NCBI RefSeq assembly: GCF_004359965.1
Contig: NZ_SMRQ01000034.1
Location: 1 to 39,699 of the forward strand
DNA length: 39,699 nucleotides
Direction: 5' to 3'
Source: Cognatilysobacter segetis
Lineage (GTDB): Bacteria > Pseudomonadota > Gammaproteobacteria > Xanthomonadales > Xanthomonadaceae
The position numbers were made by a program, and so were the translations under genes. The notes under the pieces are model-generated. The model saw nothing but the letters and a program-made list of their open reading frames with translations, did no database searches and had not been told where the DNA came from. Shown in pieces: positions 1 through 6,985 of this stretch (positions within the stretch are counted from its first letter, which is position 1; every line of letters begins with the position of its first letter).

Positions 1-2
1 CC

Positions 3-545
3 GCCGCGGCGGAAGCCGCGCGCCTCGCTGCCGGCCGCGTGCGCAGCGACGTCAATACGCGCGTGGTGGTGCTGGACGCGGGCGCCGCCGCGCCGGCCGC
101 GACCATGCCGATCGCGCCCGCGCCCGCCGTGGCGTCGGCGCCGCTGCCGGCCACGACGCAGGTATCGACCGCGCCGCGCAACGCCGCCGCCGTCACGACC
201 GCGGGTACCGTCGCGACCGCTCGGGATCCGGCCGACGCTGCGGCAGCCAAGCCCACCGCGCCGCCCGCGCCTTCAACACCGCCCGCCGCCCCGGCACCCG
301 CGGCCGCCAATGTCGGCTATGCGGTGCAGCTCGGCGCGTTCGCGAATCCGGACGAGGCCACCCGCCTGCGCGATCGCGCGCGGGCGGCCGGTTTCTCCGC
401 CTTCGTCGAGCAGGTGCGCACCGACAGCGGCACGCTCAACCGCGTCCGCGTGGGCCCCGCGCCGGACCGCGCCGCGGCCGACGCGCTGCGCGCGCAGGTC
501 GCCTCGAAACTCGGCGTCAGCGGCATCGTCCGGCCTCATCCCTGA
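3..545 (+). CDS. dedD: SPOR-domain cell-division protein, DedD-like (5' partial)
   Basis: The reading frame is open from the first bases of the window, so the true start lies upstream. What remains is a long Ala/Pro/Thr-rich linker followed by a C-terminal SPOR domain from about base 312, opening with VGYAVQLGAF and ending RVRVGPAPDR...GIVRPHP. SPOR domains bind glycan strands stripped of stem peptides at the division septum. The family layout is a short cytoplasmic tail, one membrane helix, a flexible periplasmic linker and SPOR; the helix would be outside this window. The neighbours cvpA and purF directly downstream match the folC-dedD-cvpA-purF order known from gammaproteobacteria, which supports the DedD assignment over other SPOR proteins. 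The stop lies two bases before the cvpA start, so the two are very likely cotranscribed. Confidence 0.85.
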   Translation, partial: AAAEAARLAAGRVRSDVNTRVVVLDAGAAAPAATMPIAPAPAVASAPLPATTQVSTAPRNAAAVTTAGTVATARDPADAAAAKPTAPPAPSTPPAAPAPAAANVGYAVQLGAFANPDEATRLRDRARAAGFSAFVEQVRTDSGTLNRVRVGPAPDRAAADALRAQVASKLGVSGIVRPHP

Positions 546-547
546 CG

Positions 548-1096
548 ATGAGCCCGCTCGACTGGCTGCTGCTGGCGATCCTCGTGCTTTCGGCACTGAT
601 GGGTCTGTTGCGCGGCTTCGTCGGCGTCGCGGCCTCCGTCCTGGCCTGGCTGCTCGGCGGGACGGCCGCGCTGACCCTCGGCGGCGGCGCTGCGCGCCTG
701 CTCGCCGACCGCGGCGACCCGTCGCCCGTGCAGACGCTGGTCGGCTACGGCGCCTGCTTCCTCGGCGCGGCGATGCTGGTCGCGCTGCTGGCCTTCGTCG
801 CGCGCCGCGCGCTGGTCGCGGCGGGGCTCGGCGGCGTCGATCGCGCGCTCGGGCTCGCGCTCGGCGGCGTTCGCGGCCTGGTCATGGCCTGCGCGCTGGT
901 ACTGCTGCTCGGCTTCACGCCGATGCCGCGCCAGCGCCAGTGGCAGGCATCCGCCCTGGTGCCGCTGTTCAAGCCGGGCGCCGGTTGGATGTCCACGTGG
1001 CTGCCGACCTGGGCACGTGAACGGCTCGACCTCGATGGCGCCATGCCCGCTCGAAACCTTCCGGAGCTGCCCCCATTTCCGGGGCTCCCGGCCTGA
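548..1096 (+). CDS. cvpA: CvpA family inner-membrane protein
   Basis: A 182-residue polytopic protein beginning MSPLDWLLLAILVLSALMG. Hydrophobic segments lie at about residues 5-20, 25-45, 62-85 and 100-122, followed by a polar tail ending in a proline-rich stretch. This fits the CvpA (colicin V production) family, about 160-190 residues with four helices. The molecular role is unsettled; in enterobacteria the family is linked to envelope homeostasis as well as colicin V production. It follows the SPOR gene by two bases and precedes purF by 21, the usual purF operon arrangement. The family call rests on topology, length and context rather than on catalytic motifs. Confidence 0.9.
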   Translation: MSPLDWLLLAILVLSALMGLLRGFVGVAASVLAWLLGGTAALTLGGGAARLLADRGDPSPVQTLVGYGACFLGAAMLVALLAFVARRALVAAGLGGVDRALGLALGGVRGLVMACALVLLLGFTPMPRQRQWQASALVPLFKPGAGWMSTWLPTWARERLDLDGAMPARNLPELPPFPGLPA

Positions 1097-1117
1097 TCCC
1101 CAGCAGGACACGAATAC

Positions 1118-2587
1118 ATGTGCGGCATCATCGGAATCGTCGGCCAGAGCGACGTCGCGGGCCAGCTCTATGACGGGCTGACCGTGCTCCAGCACCGCGG
1201 GCAGGACGCCGCGGGCATCGCCACCGCAAGCGGCTCGAAGATCCGCGTGCACAAGGGCAATGGCCTGGTCAGCGACGTGTTCGACGAGGCGTCGATGCAG
1301 TTGCTGCACGGCAACTTCGGCATCGGCCACTGCCGCTATCCCACCGCCGGCAGCGAGGGCTGCGACGAAGCGCAGCCGTTCTACGTCAACTCGCCCTACG
1401 GCATCGCGCTGGCGCACAACGGCAACCTGATCAATACCGACGCGTTGCGCCGCGAGGTGTTCGAGCAGGACAAGCGCAACGTCAACACCGAGTCCGACTC
1501 GGAAGTGCTGCTCAACGTCTTCGCGCATGAGCTCGACGTGCAGGGCGAGCTCTCGCCCGAGTCGATCTTCAAGGCGATCGAGGGCGTGCACCGCCGCTGC
1601 GTCGGCGGCTATGCGGTCACGGCCGTGGTGCTCGGCTTCGGCATGGTGGCCTTCCGCGACGTGCACGGCATCCGTCCGCTGGTGCTGGGCAAGCGCGTGC
1701 GCGACGGACGCGACGAGTACGCCGTGGCGTCGGAATCGGTCGCGCTCGACCTGCTCGGCTACGAGCGCCTGCGCGACGTGCGGCCGGGCGAGGGCATCGT
1801 GGTCACCGCCGACGGCACGCTGCATGCGCGCGCCTGCGCCGAGGAGCGCGCCGCGACGCCCTGCATCTTCGAATACGTCTACTTCGCGCGCCCCGACTCG
1901 ATGATGGACGACGTCTCGGTGCACAAGGCGCGCATGCGCATGGGCCAGAAGCTCGGCGAGAAGATCCTGCGCCTGCGCCCGGACCACGACATCGACGTCG
2001 TCATCCCGATTCCCGACACCTCGCGCGACGCCGCGCTGGAAATCGCCAACGTGCTCGGCGTGAAGTACCGAGAGGGCTTCATCAAGAACCGCTACGTCGG
2101 GCGCACCTTCATCATGCCGGGGCAGGGCGAGCGCGCGAAGTCCGTGCGCCGCAAGCTCAACGCGATCCCGCTCGAATTCCGCAAGCGCAACGTGCTGCTG
2201 GTCGACGACTCGATCGTGCGCGGCACGACGTCCAAGCAGATCGTGCAGATGGCGCGCGACGCCGGCGCCAACAAGGTCTACCTCGCATCGGCCGCGCCGC
2301 CGGTGCGGTTCCCGAACATCTACGGCATCGACATGCCGTCGGTGGATGAGCTCGTCGCGCACGGCCGTACCGACGAGGAGATCCAGCAGCTGCTCGGTTG
2401 CGACTGGCTGATCTACCAGGATCTGGCGGATCTGGAAGAAGCCGTCTCGGGGCCGAAGCACCGCATCGACGCGTTCGACTCGTCCTGCTTCAGCGGCGAG
2501 TACGTCACGGGCGTCGAACCCGGTTACTTCGAGCGCATCCGGCAGGCGCGCTCGGACAGCGCCAAGCAGGCGCGGCGGGTGGCCTGA
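1118..2587 (+). CDS. purF: Amidophosphoribosyltransferase PurF
   Basis: A 489-residue enzyme for the first committed step of purine synthesis: PRPP plus glutamine gives 5-phosphoribosylamine, glutamate and pyrophosphate. The N-terminus [10 protein letters not shown] supplies the Ntn-hydrolase cysteine, Cys2, exposed after Met removal; [11 protein letters not shown] and GHCRYPT are typical glutaminase-domain motifs. The phosphoribosyltransferase half carries the PRPP loop [14 protein letters not shown] around residues 360-375. Length and motif order are normal for the proteobacterial enzyme. The start is preceded by an AGGA ribosome-binding site (cagcaggacacgaatac). The TGA stop overlaps the next ATG by one base, so rraB is probably translated by ribosomes finishing purF. 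Confidence 0.98.
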   Translation: MCGIIGIVGQSDVAGQLYDGLTVLQHRGQDAAGIATASGSKIRVHKGNGLVSDVFDEASMQLLHGNFGIGHCRYPTAGSEGCDEAQPFYVNSPYGIALAHNGNLINTDALRREVFEQDKRNVNTESDSEVLLNVFAHELDVQGELSPESIFKAIEGVHRRCVGGYAVTAVVLGFGMVAFRDVHGIRPLVLGKRVRDGRDEYAVASESVALDLLGYERLRDVRPGEGIVVTADGTLHARACAEERAATPCIFEYVYFARPDSMMDDVSVHKARMRMGQKLGEKILRLRPDHDIDVVIPIPDTSRDAALEIANVLGVKYREGFIKNRYVGRTFIMPGQGERAKSVRRKLNAIPLEFRKRNVLLVDDSIVRGTTSKQIVQMARDAGANKVYLASAAPPVRFPNIYGIDMPSVDELVAHGRTDEEIQQLLGCDWLIYQDLADLEEAVSGPKHRIDAFDSSCFSGEYVTGVEPGYFERIRQARSDSAKQARRVA

Positions 2588-2961
2588 TGAAGTCGCTGCA
2601 GTTCGCGATGCTGCCCGACGACGAGAACGGCGACGTGCTGCGCGCCATGCTCGAGGACGGCGACGACCTCACCCTTCCGCGCGAGATCGACTTCCTGCTG
2701 GTGTTCGGCGAGGAAGCGGCGGCGCGCGCCTTCGCGGACGCGGCGAACCAGCTGCCCGACCTCATCGTGTCGATTCCGGGCGTGGACGACGAGGGAATCT
2801 GGCAGGTCGTCGCCGGCCGCCACATGGCGCCGAAGCATGCCGACATCACGCGGCTCGAGCGCGAGCTGACGGTGCTCGCCGAATCGTTCGGCGGCTATCC
2901 GGACGGCTGGGAATGCTCGCGCGCCGCCGGTCCGCTCGAGGACGACGACGGCCCCGCCTGA
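2587..2961 (+). CDS. rraB: RraB family ribonuclease E regulator
   Basis: A 124-residue acidic protein starting [18 protein letters not shown], with the RraB signature of an N-terminal DDENGDVLR segment, a central REIDFLLVF strand and a C-terminal PDGWECS motif. In E. coli RraB binds the C-terminal scaffold of RNase E and changes which transcripts the degradosome attacks; that role is taken from the family. An in-frame ORF extends upstream to 2398 inside purF, but the real start is the ATG at 2587, which overlaps the purF stop as TGATG and begins the recognisable domain. Its own stop overlaps the next start in the same way, making purF, this gene and the DUF455 gene a translationally coupled trio. 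Confidence 0.87.
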   Translation: MKSLQFAMLPDDENGDVLRAMLEDGDDLTLPREIDFLLVFGEEAAARAFADAANQLPDLIVSIPGVDDEGIWQVVAGRHMAPKHADITRLERELTVLAESFGGYPDGWECSRAAGPLEDDDGPA

Positions 2962-3764
2962 TGGCCGCTTGCCTGCACGCCGCCGCGCAGGAATGCCTGC
3001 GTGCGGCGACGCCCGAGGACAAGGTCGCGCTGACGTTCGACGCGTTCGAGCGCTTCTCGCGCGGCGAGCTCGCGCCAGGTGACACCGCGCCTCCCGAACC
3101 GATCGCGATGCCCGGCCGCCCCGCGTGCCCCCGCCTCGTGCACGCGCGCGACCTTCCGCGTCGCGGCTTCGGTACGCCCGAGGGACTCGCCGCTTTCGTC
3201 CATGCGATCGCGCACATCGAGTTCAATGCGATCGACCTCGCCTGGGACGCGGTCTACCGCTTCCGCGGCATGCCGGCGGGGTTCTACGCCGACTGGGCGT
3301 CGGTGGCGAACGACGAGGCGCGCCACTTCACCATGCTGCGCGGCCGCCTGCAGTCGCTCGGCCACGACTACGGCGACTTCGACGCGCACAACGGTCTGTG
3401 GGAGATGGCACAGAAGACCGGGCACGACGGCCTGGCGCGCATGGCGCTGGTGCCGCGCGTGCTGGAAGCGCGCGGCCTCGACGTCACGCCGGGAATGATC
3501 GTGAAACTCCGCCAGAGGGGCGATGGCGCGACCGCCGACATCCTCGACGTGATCCTGCGCGAGGAGGTGGGCCACGTCGCGGCGGGCAGCCGCTGGTTCC
3601 GCTGGCATTGCGCGCAGCGCGGGCTGGAGCCGCAGGCCACGTTCAAGGCGCTCCTGGCAGAGTACGCCCGAGCGGTGCTGTACGGGCCGTTCAACCGCGA
3701 AGCGCGCCTCGAGGCCGGGTTCGACGCCGAGGAACTCGCCTCGCTGGACGCGCTGGCGAACTGA
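2961..3764 (+). CDS. DUF455 ferritin-like protein (MiaE-like fold)
   Basis: A 267-residue protein of the DUF455 family, a ferritin-like four-helix bundle related to the tRNA hydroxylase MiaE. Likely di-metal ligands can be seen in three helices: HIEFNAIDLAWD, NDEARHFTML (EARH) and REEVGHVAAG (EVGH). This pairing of E and ExxH motifs is what a carboxylate-bridged diiron site needs. No substrate is established for the family as far as I know, so an oxidase or hydroxylase activity is inference from the fold. The ATG at 2961 overlaps the rraB stop by one base, and an upstream in-frame start at 2913 inside rraB is less likely. It is the last gene of the operon and converges on lpxH with a 15-base gap. 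Confidence 0.85.
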   Translation: MAACLHAAAQECLRAATPEDKVALTFDAFERFSRGELAPGDTAPPEPIAMPGRPACPRLVHARDLPRRGFGTPEGLAAFVHAIAHIEFNAIDLAWDAVYRFRGMPAGFYADWASVANDEARHFTMLRGRLQSLGHDYGDFDAHNGLWEMAQKTGHDGLARMALVPRVLEARGLDVTPGMIVKLRQRGDGATADILDVILREEVGHVAAGSRWFRWHCAQRGLEPQATFKALLAEYARAVLYGPFNREARLEAGFDAEELASLDALAN

Positions 3765-3779
3765 GGTGACGACGCCGTG

Positions 3780-4514
3780 TCAGGCGAGCGCGTCGAGCCT
3801 GAGCTCGCCGTTCGACGCGCGCAGCACGGAACCCTGCTCGTACCAGTCGCCCAGCACGACGCGGCGGCAATCGCGACCGCCGACCGCGCGCCGATGGACC
3901 GCCGGCCGGTGCGTGTGCCCGTGGATCATCAGGTCGACACCGTACTGCGAGAACCAGGCGTCGACCGCTTCGGGCGAGACGTCGGTGATGGTCTCCATCG
4001 TCCCCGCCTGCTTCAGTGCCGCCTGCGCCTCGCGCGACTGCTCGCGCGCATGCGCGGCGAACGCGAGGCGCGCGGCCAGCGGCTGCGACAGGAACTGCGC
4101 CTGCCAGCGGGGATCGCGGGTCTGCGCGCGGAACGCCATGTAGCCGGTATCGGCCGTGCACAGCAGGTCGCCGTGCAGCAGCAGCGCCGGTCGACCGTCC
4201 AGCAACACGACCGACGGATCGTTGAGCACGTCCATGCCCGCGCGCGCGGCGTAGGCCCGACCGAGCAGGAAATCGCGATTGCCACGGATGAAGCGGACCG
4301 GCGTGCCGCCGCCGACGACGGCGCGGATGGCGCGCGCGACCGCGTCGCCGACGTCGGACGGATCGTCGTCGCCCACCCAGGCCTCGAACAGGTCGCCGAG
4401 GATGTAGAGCGCGCGCGCGCCGGCGGCTTCGTCGCGCAGGAACCGCAGGAACAGCTCGGTGACCTGCGGCCGCTCGGCATCGAGGTGCAGGTCGGAAATG
4501 AAGAGCGTGGTCAT
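3780..4514 (-). CDS. lpxH: UDP-2,3-diacylglucosamine diphosphatase LpxH
   Basis: A 244-residue peripheral membrane metallophosphoesterase that hydrolyses UDP-2,3-diacylglucosamine to lipid X and UMP in lipid A synthesis. The calcineurin-type metal ligands are all present: SDLHLD (Asp8, His10), [24 protein letters not shown] and HGHTHRP near the C-terminus. Length matches E. coli LpxH (240 residues). The ORF runs open further upstream; I chose the ATG at 4514 because [12 protein letters not shown] is the canonical family start, though an ATG three codons upstream (4523) is possible. It is convergent with the purF operon and divergent from the small HicB-like gene. Confidence 0.95.
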   Translation of the reverse strand: MTTLFISDLHLDAERPQVTELFLRFLRDEAAGARALYILGDLFEAWVGDDDPSDVGDAVARAIRAVVGGGTPVRFIRGNRDFLLGRAYAARAGMDVLNDPSVVLLDGRPALLLHGDLLCTADTGYMAFRAQTRDPRWQAQFLSQPLAARLAFAAHAREQSREAQAALKQAGTMETITDVSPEAVDAWFSQYGVDLMIHGHTHRPAVHRRAVGGRDCRRVVLGDWYEQGSVLRASNGELRLDALA

Positions 4515-4617
4515 GCGGCGCATTGTAGGCGGCGGTCGGGGCACGGCCGCCGCCAGTTCGACTGCGACGCGCCGCACGTCTCGGCGAGGCGGCGGGCGAT
4601 GCGCCGCGGTGCCGGCG

Positions 4618-4623
4618 TATAGT
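4618..4623 (+). promoter_or_regulatory. Possible -10 element (TATAGT) upstream of the HicB-like gene
   Basis: TATAGT stands out in surroundings that are nearly all G and C, about 100 bases before the HicB-like start. No convincing -35 is visible 17 bases upstream, so the call rests on the hexamer alone. Confidence 0.3.
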
Positions 4624-4720
4624 CCCCGCGACCGATCGCGACCGGGGGGACGGACGGCATGCAGGGCAGGGGATGCGCACGCGCCGACGGCGTGGTGACG
4701 GGCCGCGGGGCACCGGGCTG

Positions 4721-4966
4721 ATGGGCTACTTCGCTTTCGTTCGACGCGACGCCGACCGCCGCTACCATGCGACGCTGCCGGATTTCCCCGGCTGTTCGGT
4801 CGATGCGACCCGGCTGGACGCACTCGCCGACGCGATCCGCGACGCCATGCGCGCCTGCGTCGACGGCGGCGAGTGGCCGGTGCCGACGCGGCTCGAGCAA
4901 CTGCCCCGGCAGGACGCCGACCACGACGGCTACTGGCTGATGGTGGAGGCCGGGCCGCGCGCCTGA
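4721..4966 (+). CDS. Orphan HicB-like protein
   Basis: An 81-residue protein starting [20 protein letters not shown]. The pattern of an N-terminal strand, [11 protein letters not shown] and a following helix rich in Ala and Leu ([14 protein letters not shown]) is the partial RNase H fold of HicB-like antitoxins. Unlike full HicB it has no C-terminal DNA-binding domain, and there is no hicA toxin gene on either side: upstream is lpxH and downstream gltX. It may be a solitary antitoxin relic, or a member of the HicB-like group that works outside toxin-antitoxin systems. An alternative in-frame ATG at 4673 adds 16 mostly Arg/Gly residues and looks like non-coding extension. Confidence 0.7.
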   Translation: MGYFAFVRRDADRRYHATLPDFPGCSVDATRLDALADAIRDAMRACVDGGEWPVPTRLEQLPRQDADHDGYWLMVEAGPRA

Positions 4967-4989
4967 GCGGCCGGACGGGCGGCAGGCGG

Positions 4990-4995
4990 TAAAAT
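4990..4995 (+). promoter_or_regulatory. Probable -10 element of gltX (TAAAAT)
   Basis: TAAAAT in the 57-base gap between the HicB-like gene and gltX, 29 bases before the gltX start. It differs from the TATAAT consensus at one position and is the only AT-rich hexamer in the gap. The -35 region is GC-rich and not recognisable. A transcript would start near 5002. Confidence 0.5.
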
Positions 4996-5023
4996 CGCCG
5001 ATCCCTCCGCCGTCGAGCACCGC

Positions 5024-6430
5024 ATGACCAGCCGTACCCGCTTCGCGCCCAGCCCCACCGGCTACCTCCACATCGGCGGTGCCCGCACGGCGCTGTACTG
5101 CTGGCTCGAAGCGCGCCGCAACGGCGGCGAGTTCATCCTGCGCATCGAGGACACCGACCAGGAGCGCAGCACGCAGGCGGCGATCGACGCGATCCTCGAG
5201 GCGATGGACTGGCTCGGCCTCGACTACGACGAGGGCCCGGTCTACCAGACGCACCGGCTCGACCGCTACCGGCAGGTCGCCGAACAGATGGTCGCCGCGG
5301 GCAAGGCCTACTACGCCTACGAGACCAAGGACGAACTCGAGGCCATGCGCGAAGCCGCGATGGCCGCGGGCGAGAAGCCGCGCTACAACGGCGCCTACCG
5401 CGACGCCGACGCGGGGTTTCGCGACGACCCCAATCGCGTGATCCGTTTCAGGAATCCGCAGGACGGCGTGGTCGCGTGGGAGGACAAGGTCAAGGGCCGC
5501 ATCGAGATCGCCAACAGCGAGCTCGACGACCTCGTCATCTTCCGCTCCGACGGCTACCCGACCTACAACTTCGCGGTGGTCGTCGACGACATCGACATGC
5601 GGATCACCGACGTGGTGCGCGGCGACGACCACGTCAACAACACCCCCCGGCAGATCAACATCTACCAGGCGTTGAATGCTCCGGTGCCGCACTTCGCGCA
5701 CCTGCCGATGATCCTCGACGAGCACGGCGCGAAGCTGTCCAAGCGCACCGGCGCCGCGGACGTGATGCAGTACCGCGAGATGGGCTACCTGCCCCACGCG
5801 CTGCTGAACTACCTCGTGCGCCTGGGCTGGTCGCATGGCGACCAGGAGATCTTCTCGATCGAGGAGATGACGCGGCTGTTCGACCTCAAGGACGTCAACG
5901 CCAAGGCCTCGCGCCTCGATCCGGCCAAGCTCGGTTGGCTCAACCAGCAGTACCTCAAGAGCGACGATCCGGAGGCCGTGGCCAAGCATCTGGTCTGGCA
6001 TCTGGAGCGTCACGGTTACGACCTCGCGCAGGGCCCGAAACCGGCCGACCTCGTGGTCGCGCTGCGCGATCGCGTGCAGACGCTGGCGGACATGGCCGAG
6101 CGCGCGGCGGTGTGGTTCCGCCCGCTGCACCAGTACGACGACGCGGCCGTCGCCAAGCACCTCACCGACGCCGCGCGTGCGCCGCTTCGCGAAGCGCGCG
6201 CGCGCCTTGCCGAGCTGATGACGTGGTCGCCCGATTCGGTGTCGATGGTGCTGCACGACGTCGCCACGGCCTGCGGCGTCGGCATGGGCAAGGTCGCGCA
6301 GCCGCTGCGCGTGGCGATCACCGGCACGCAGGTCAGCCCGGACATCGCGCAGACCGTCTACCTCGCCGGTCGCGACGAGGCGCTGCTGCGCATCGACGCG
6401 GCGATCGCGAAGCTTCCCGACGCAGCCTGA
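5024..6430 (+). CDS. gltX: Glutamate--tRNA ligase GltX
   Basis: A 468-residue class I aminoacyl-tRNA synthetase charging tRNA-Glu. The N-terminus [19 protein letters not shown] holds the HIGH-type motif (HIGG at residues 16-19), and KLSKRTG near residue 237 is the KMSKS loop. Length and motif spacing fit a discriminating bacterial GluRS (about 465-490 residues). The start at 5024 is fixed by the conserved first residues, [13 protein letters not shown]. Only seven bases separate its stop from the zur start, so zur is probably read from the gltX transcript. Confidence 0.98.
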   Translation: MTSRTRFAPSPTGYLHIGGARTALYCWLEARRNGGEFILRIEDTDQERSTQAAIDAILEAMDWLGLDYDEGPVYQTHRLDRYRQVAEQMVAAGKAYYAYETKDELEAMREAAMAAGEKPRYNGAYRDADAGFRDDPNRVIRFRNPQDGVVAWEDKVKGRIEIANSELDDLVIFRSDGYPTYNFAVVVDDIDMRITDVVRGDDHVNNTPRQINIYQALNAPVPHFAHLPMILDEHGAKLSKRTGAADVMQYREMGYLPHALLNYLVRLGWSHGDQEIFSIEEMTRLFDLKDVNAKASRLDPAKLGWLNQQYLKSDDPEAVAKHLVWHLERHGYDLAQGPKPADLVVALRDRVQTLADMAERAAVWFRPLHQYDDAAVAKHLTDAARAPLREARARLAELMTWSPDSVSMVLHDVATACGVGMGKVAQPLRVAITGTQVSPDIAQTVYLAGRDEALLRIDAAIAKLPDAA

Positions 6431-6437
6431 GGTCGCC

Positions 6438-6923
6438 ATGGCGCATTCCGACCACTGCACCGATCCGCATCACCACGTCCATTCGGGCGATGCGTTCGTG
6501 GCCGAGGTCGAACGCGCCTGCGAGGCGCGCGGCCTGCGCCTGACGCCGCTGCGGGCGAGCGCGCTGCGCCTGATCGCCGATGCGGGACGGCCGCTGAAGG
6601 CCTACGAACTGCTCGACCTCATGAAGGCGACGCACGAGGGCGCGGCGCCGCCGACGGTCTATCGCGCACTCGACTTCCTGCTCGAGAACGGCTTCATCCA
6701 CAAGCTCGCCTCGATCAACGCGTTCGTGGCCTGCCACCACCCGGGCAGCGAGCGCCATGCGGTGCCCTTCCTCATCTGCGACCGCTGCCAGGCCGCGGTC
6801 GAGCTGGAGGACGAGCAGATCGTCGGCGCGCTCGACACGCGCGCCCGCGCGCTGGGCTTCACCCCGCGCGCGCAGACGCTGGAGGTGCACGGCCTGTGCG
6901 CGGCCTGCGCGGCGCGGGAGTGA
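6438..6923 (+). CDS. zur: Fur family zinc uptake regulator Zur
   Basis: A 161-residue Fur-superfamily repressor. It has a His-rich N-terminus (HSDHCTDPHHHVH), a winged-helix segment with APPTVYRALDFLLENGFIHKL, a metal-sensing stretch ACHHPGSERHAVPFLICDRC, and a second CxxC (GLCAAC) at the C-terminus. The two CxxC pairs give the structural zinc site of Fur proteins. Zur identity, rather than Fur or PerR, follows from the sequence type and from the ZnuD-like receptor encoded directly opposite. When zinc is plentiful Zur-Zn would block uptake genes; the AT-rich dyad at 9065-9087 is the likely target. It follows gltX by seven bases with a GAGGT ribosome-binding site, so it appears to have no promoter of its own here. 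Confidence 0.92.
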   Translation: MAHSDHCTDPHHHVHSGDAFVAEVERACEARGLRLTPLRASALRLIADAGRPLKAYELLDLMKATHEGAAPPTVYRALDFLLENGFIHKLASINAFVACHHPGSERHAVPFLICDRCQAAVELEDEQIVGALDTRARALGFTPRAQTLEVHGLCAACAARE

Positions 6924-6941
6924 GCCGCGCTGGCGGTCGAA

Positions 6942-6969
6942 AAAAAGCCCGGCGAAAGCCGGGCTTTTT
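6942..6969. terminator. Bidirectional Rho-independent terminator between zur and the receptor gene
   Basis: A perfect 12-bp stem, AAAAAGCCCGGC and GCCGGGCTTTTT, around a GAAA tetraloop. Because it has A and T runs on opposite sides it can end transcripts from zur (plus) and from the receptor gene (minus), whose stops lie 18 and 16 bases away. Confidence 0.93.
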
Positions 6970-6985
6970 CGTTGCGGCGCGTCCG

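Noticed and set aside
536-2461. 641-residue open frame antisense to cvpA and purF
   Set aside because: The translation is rich in His, Arg, Ala and Asp with no family motifs. It mirrors the strong codon bias of the purF strand, which leaves antisense frames open in high-GC DNA.
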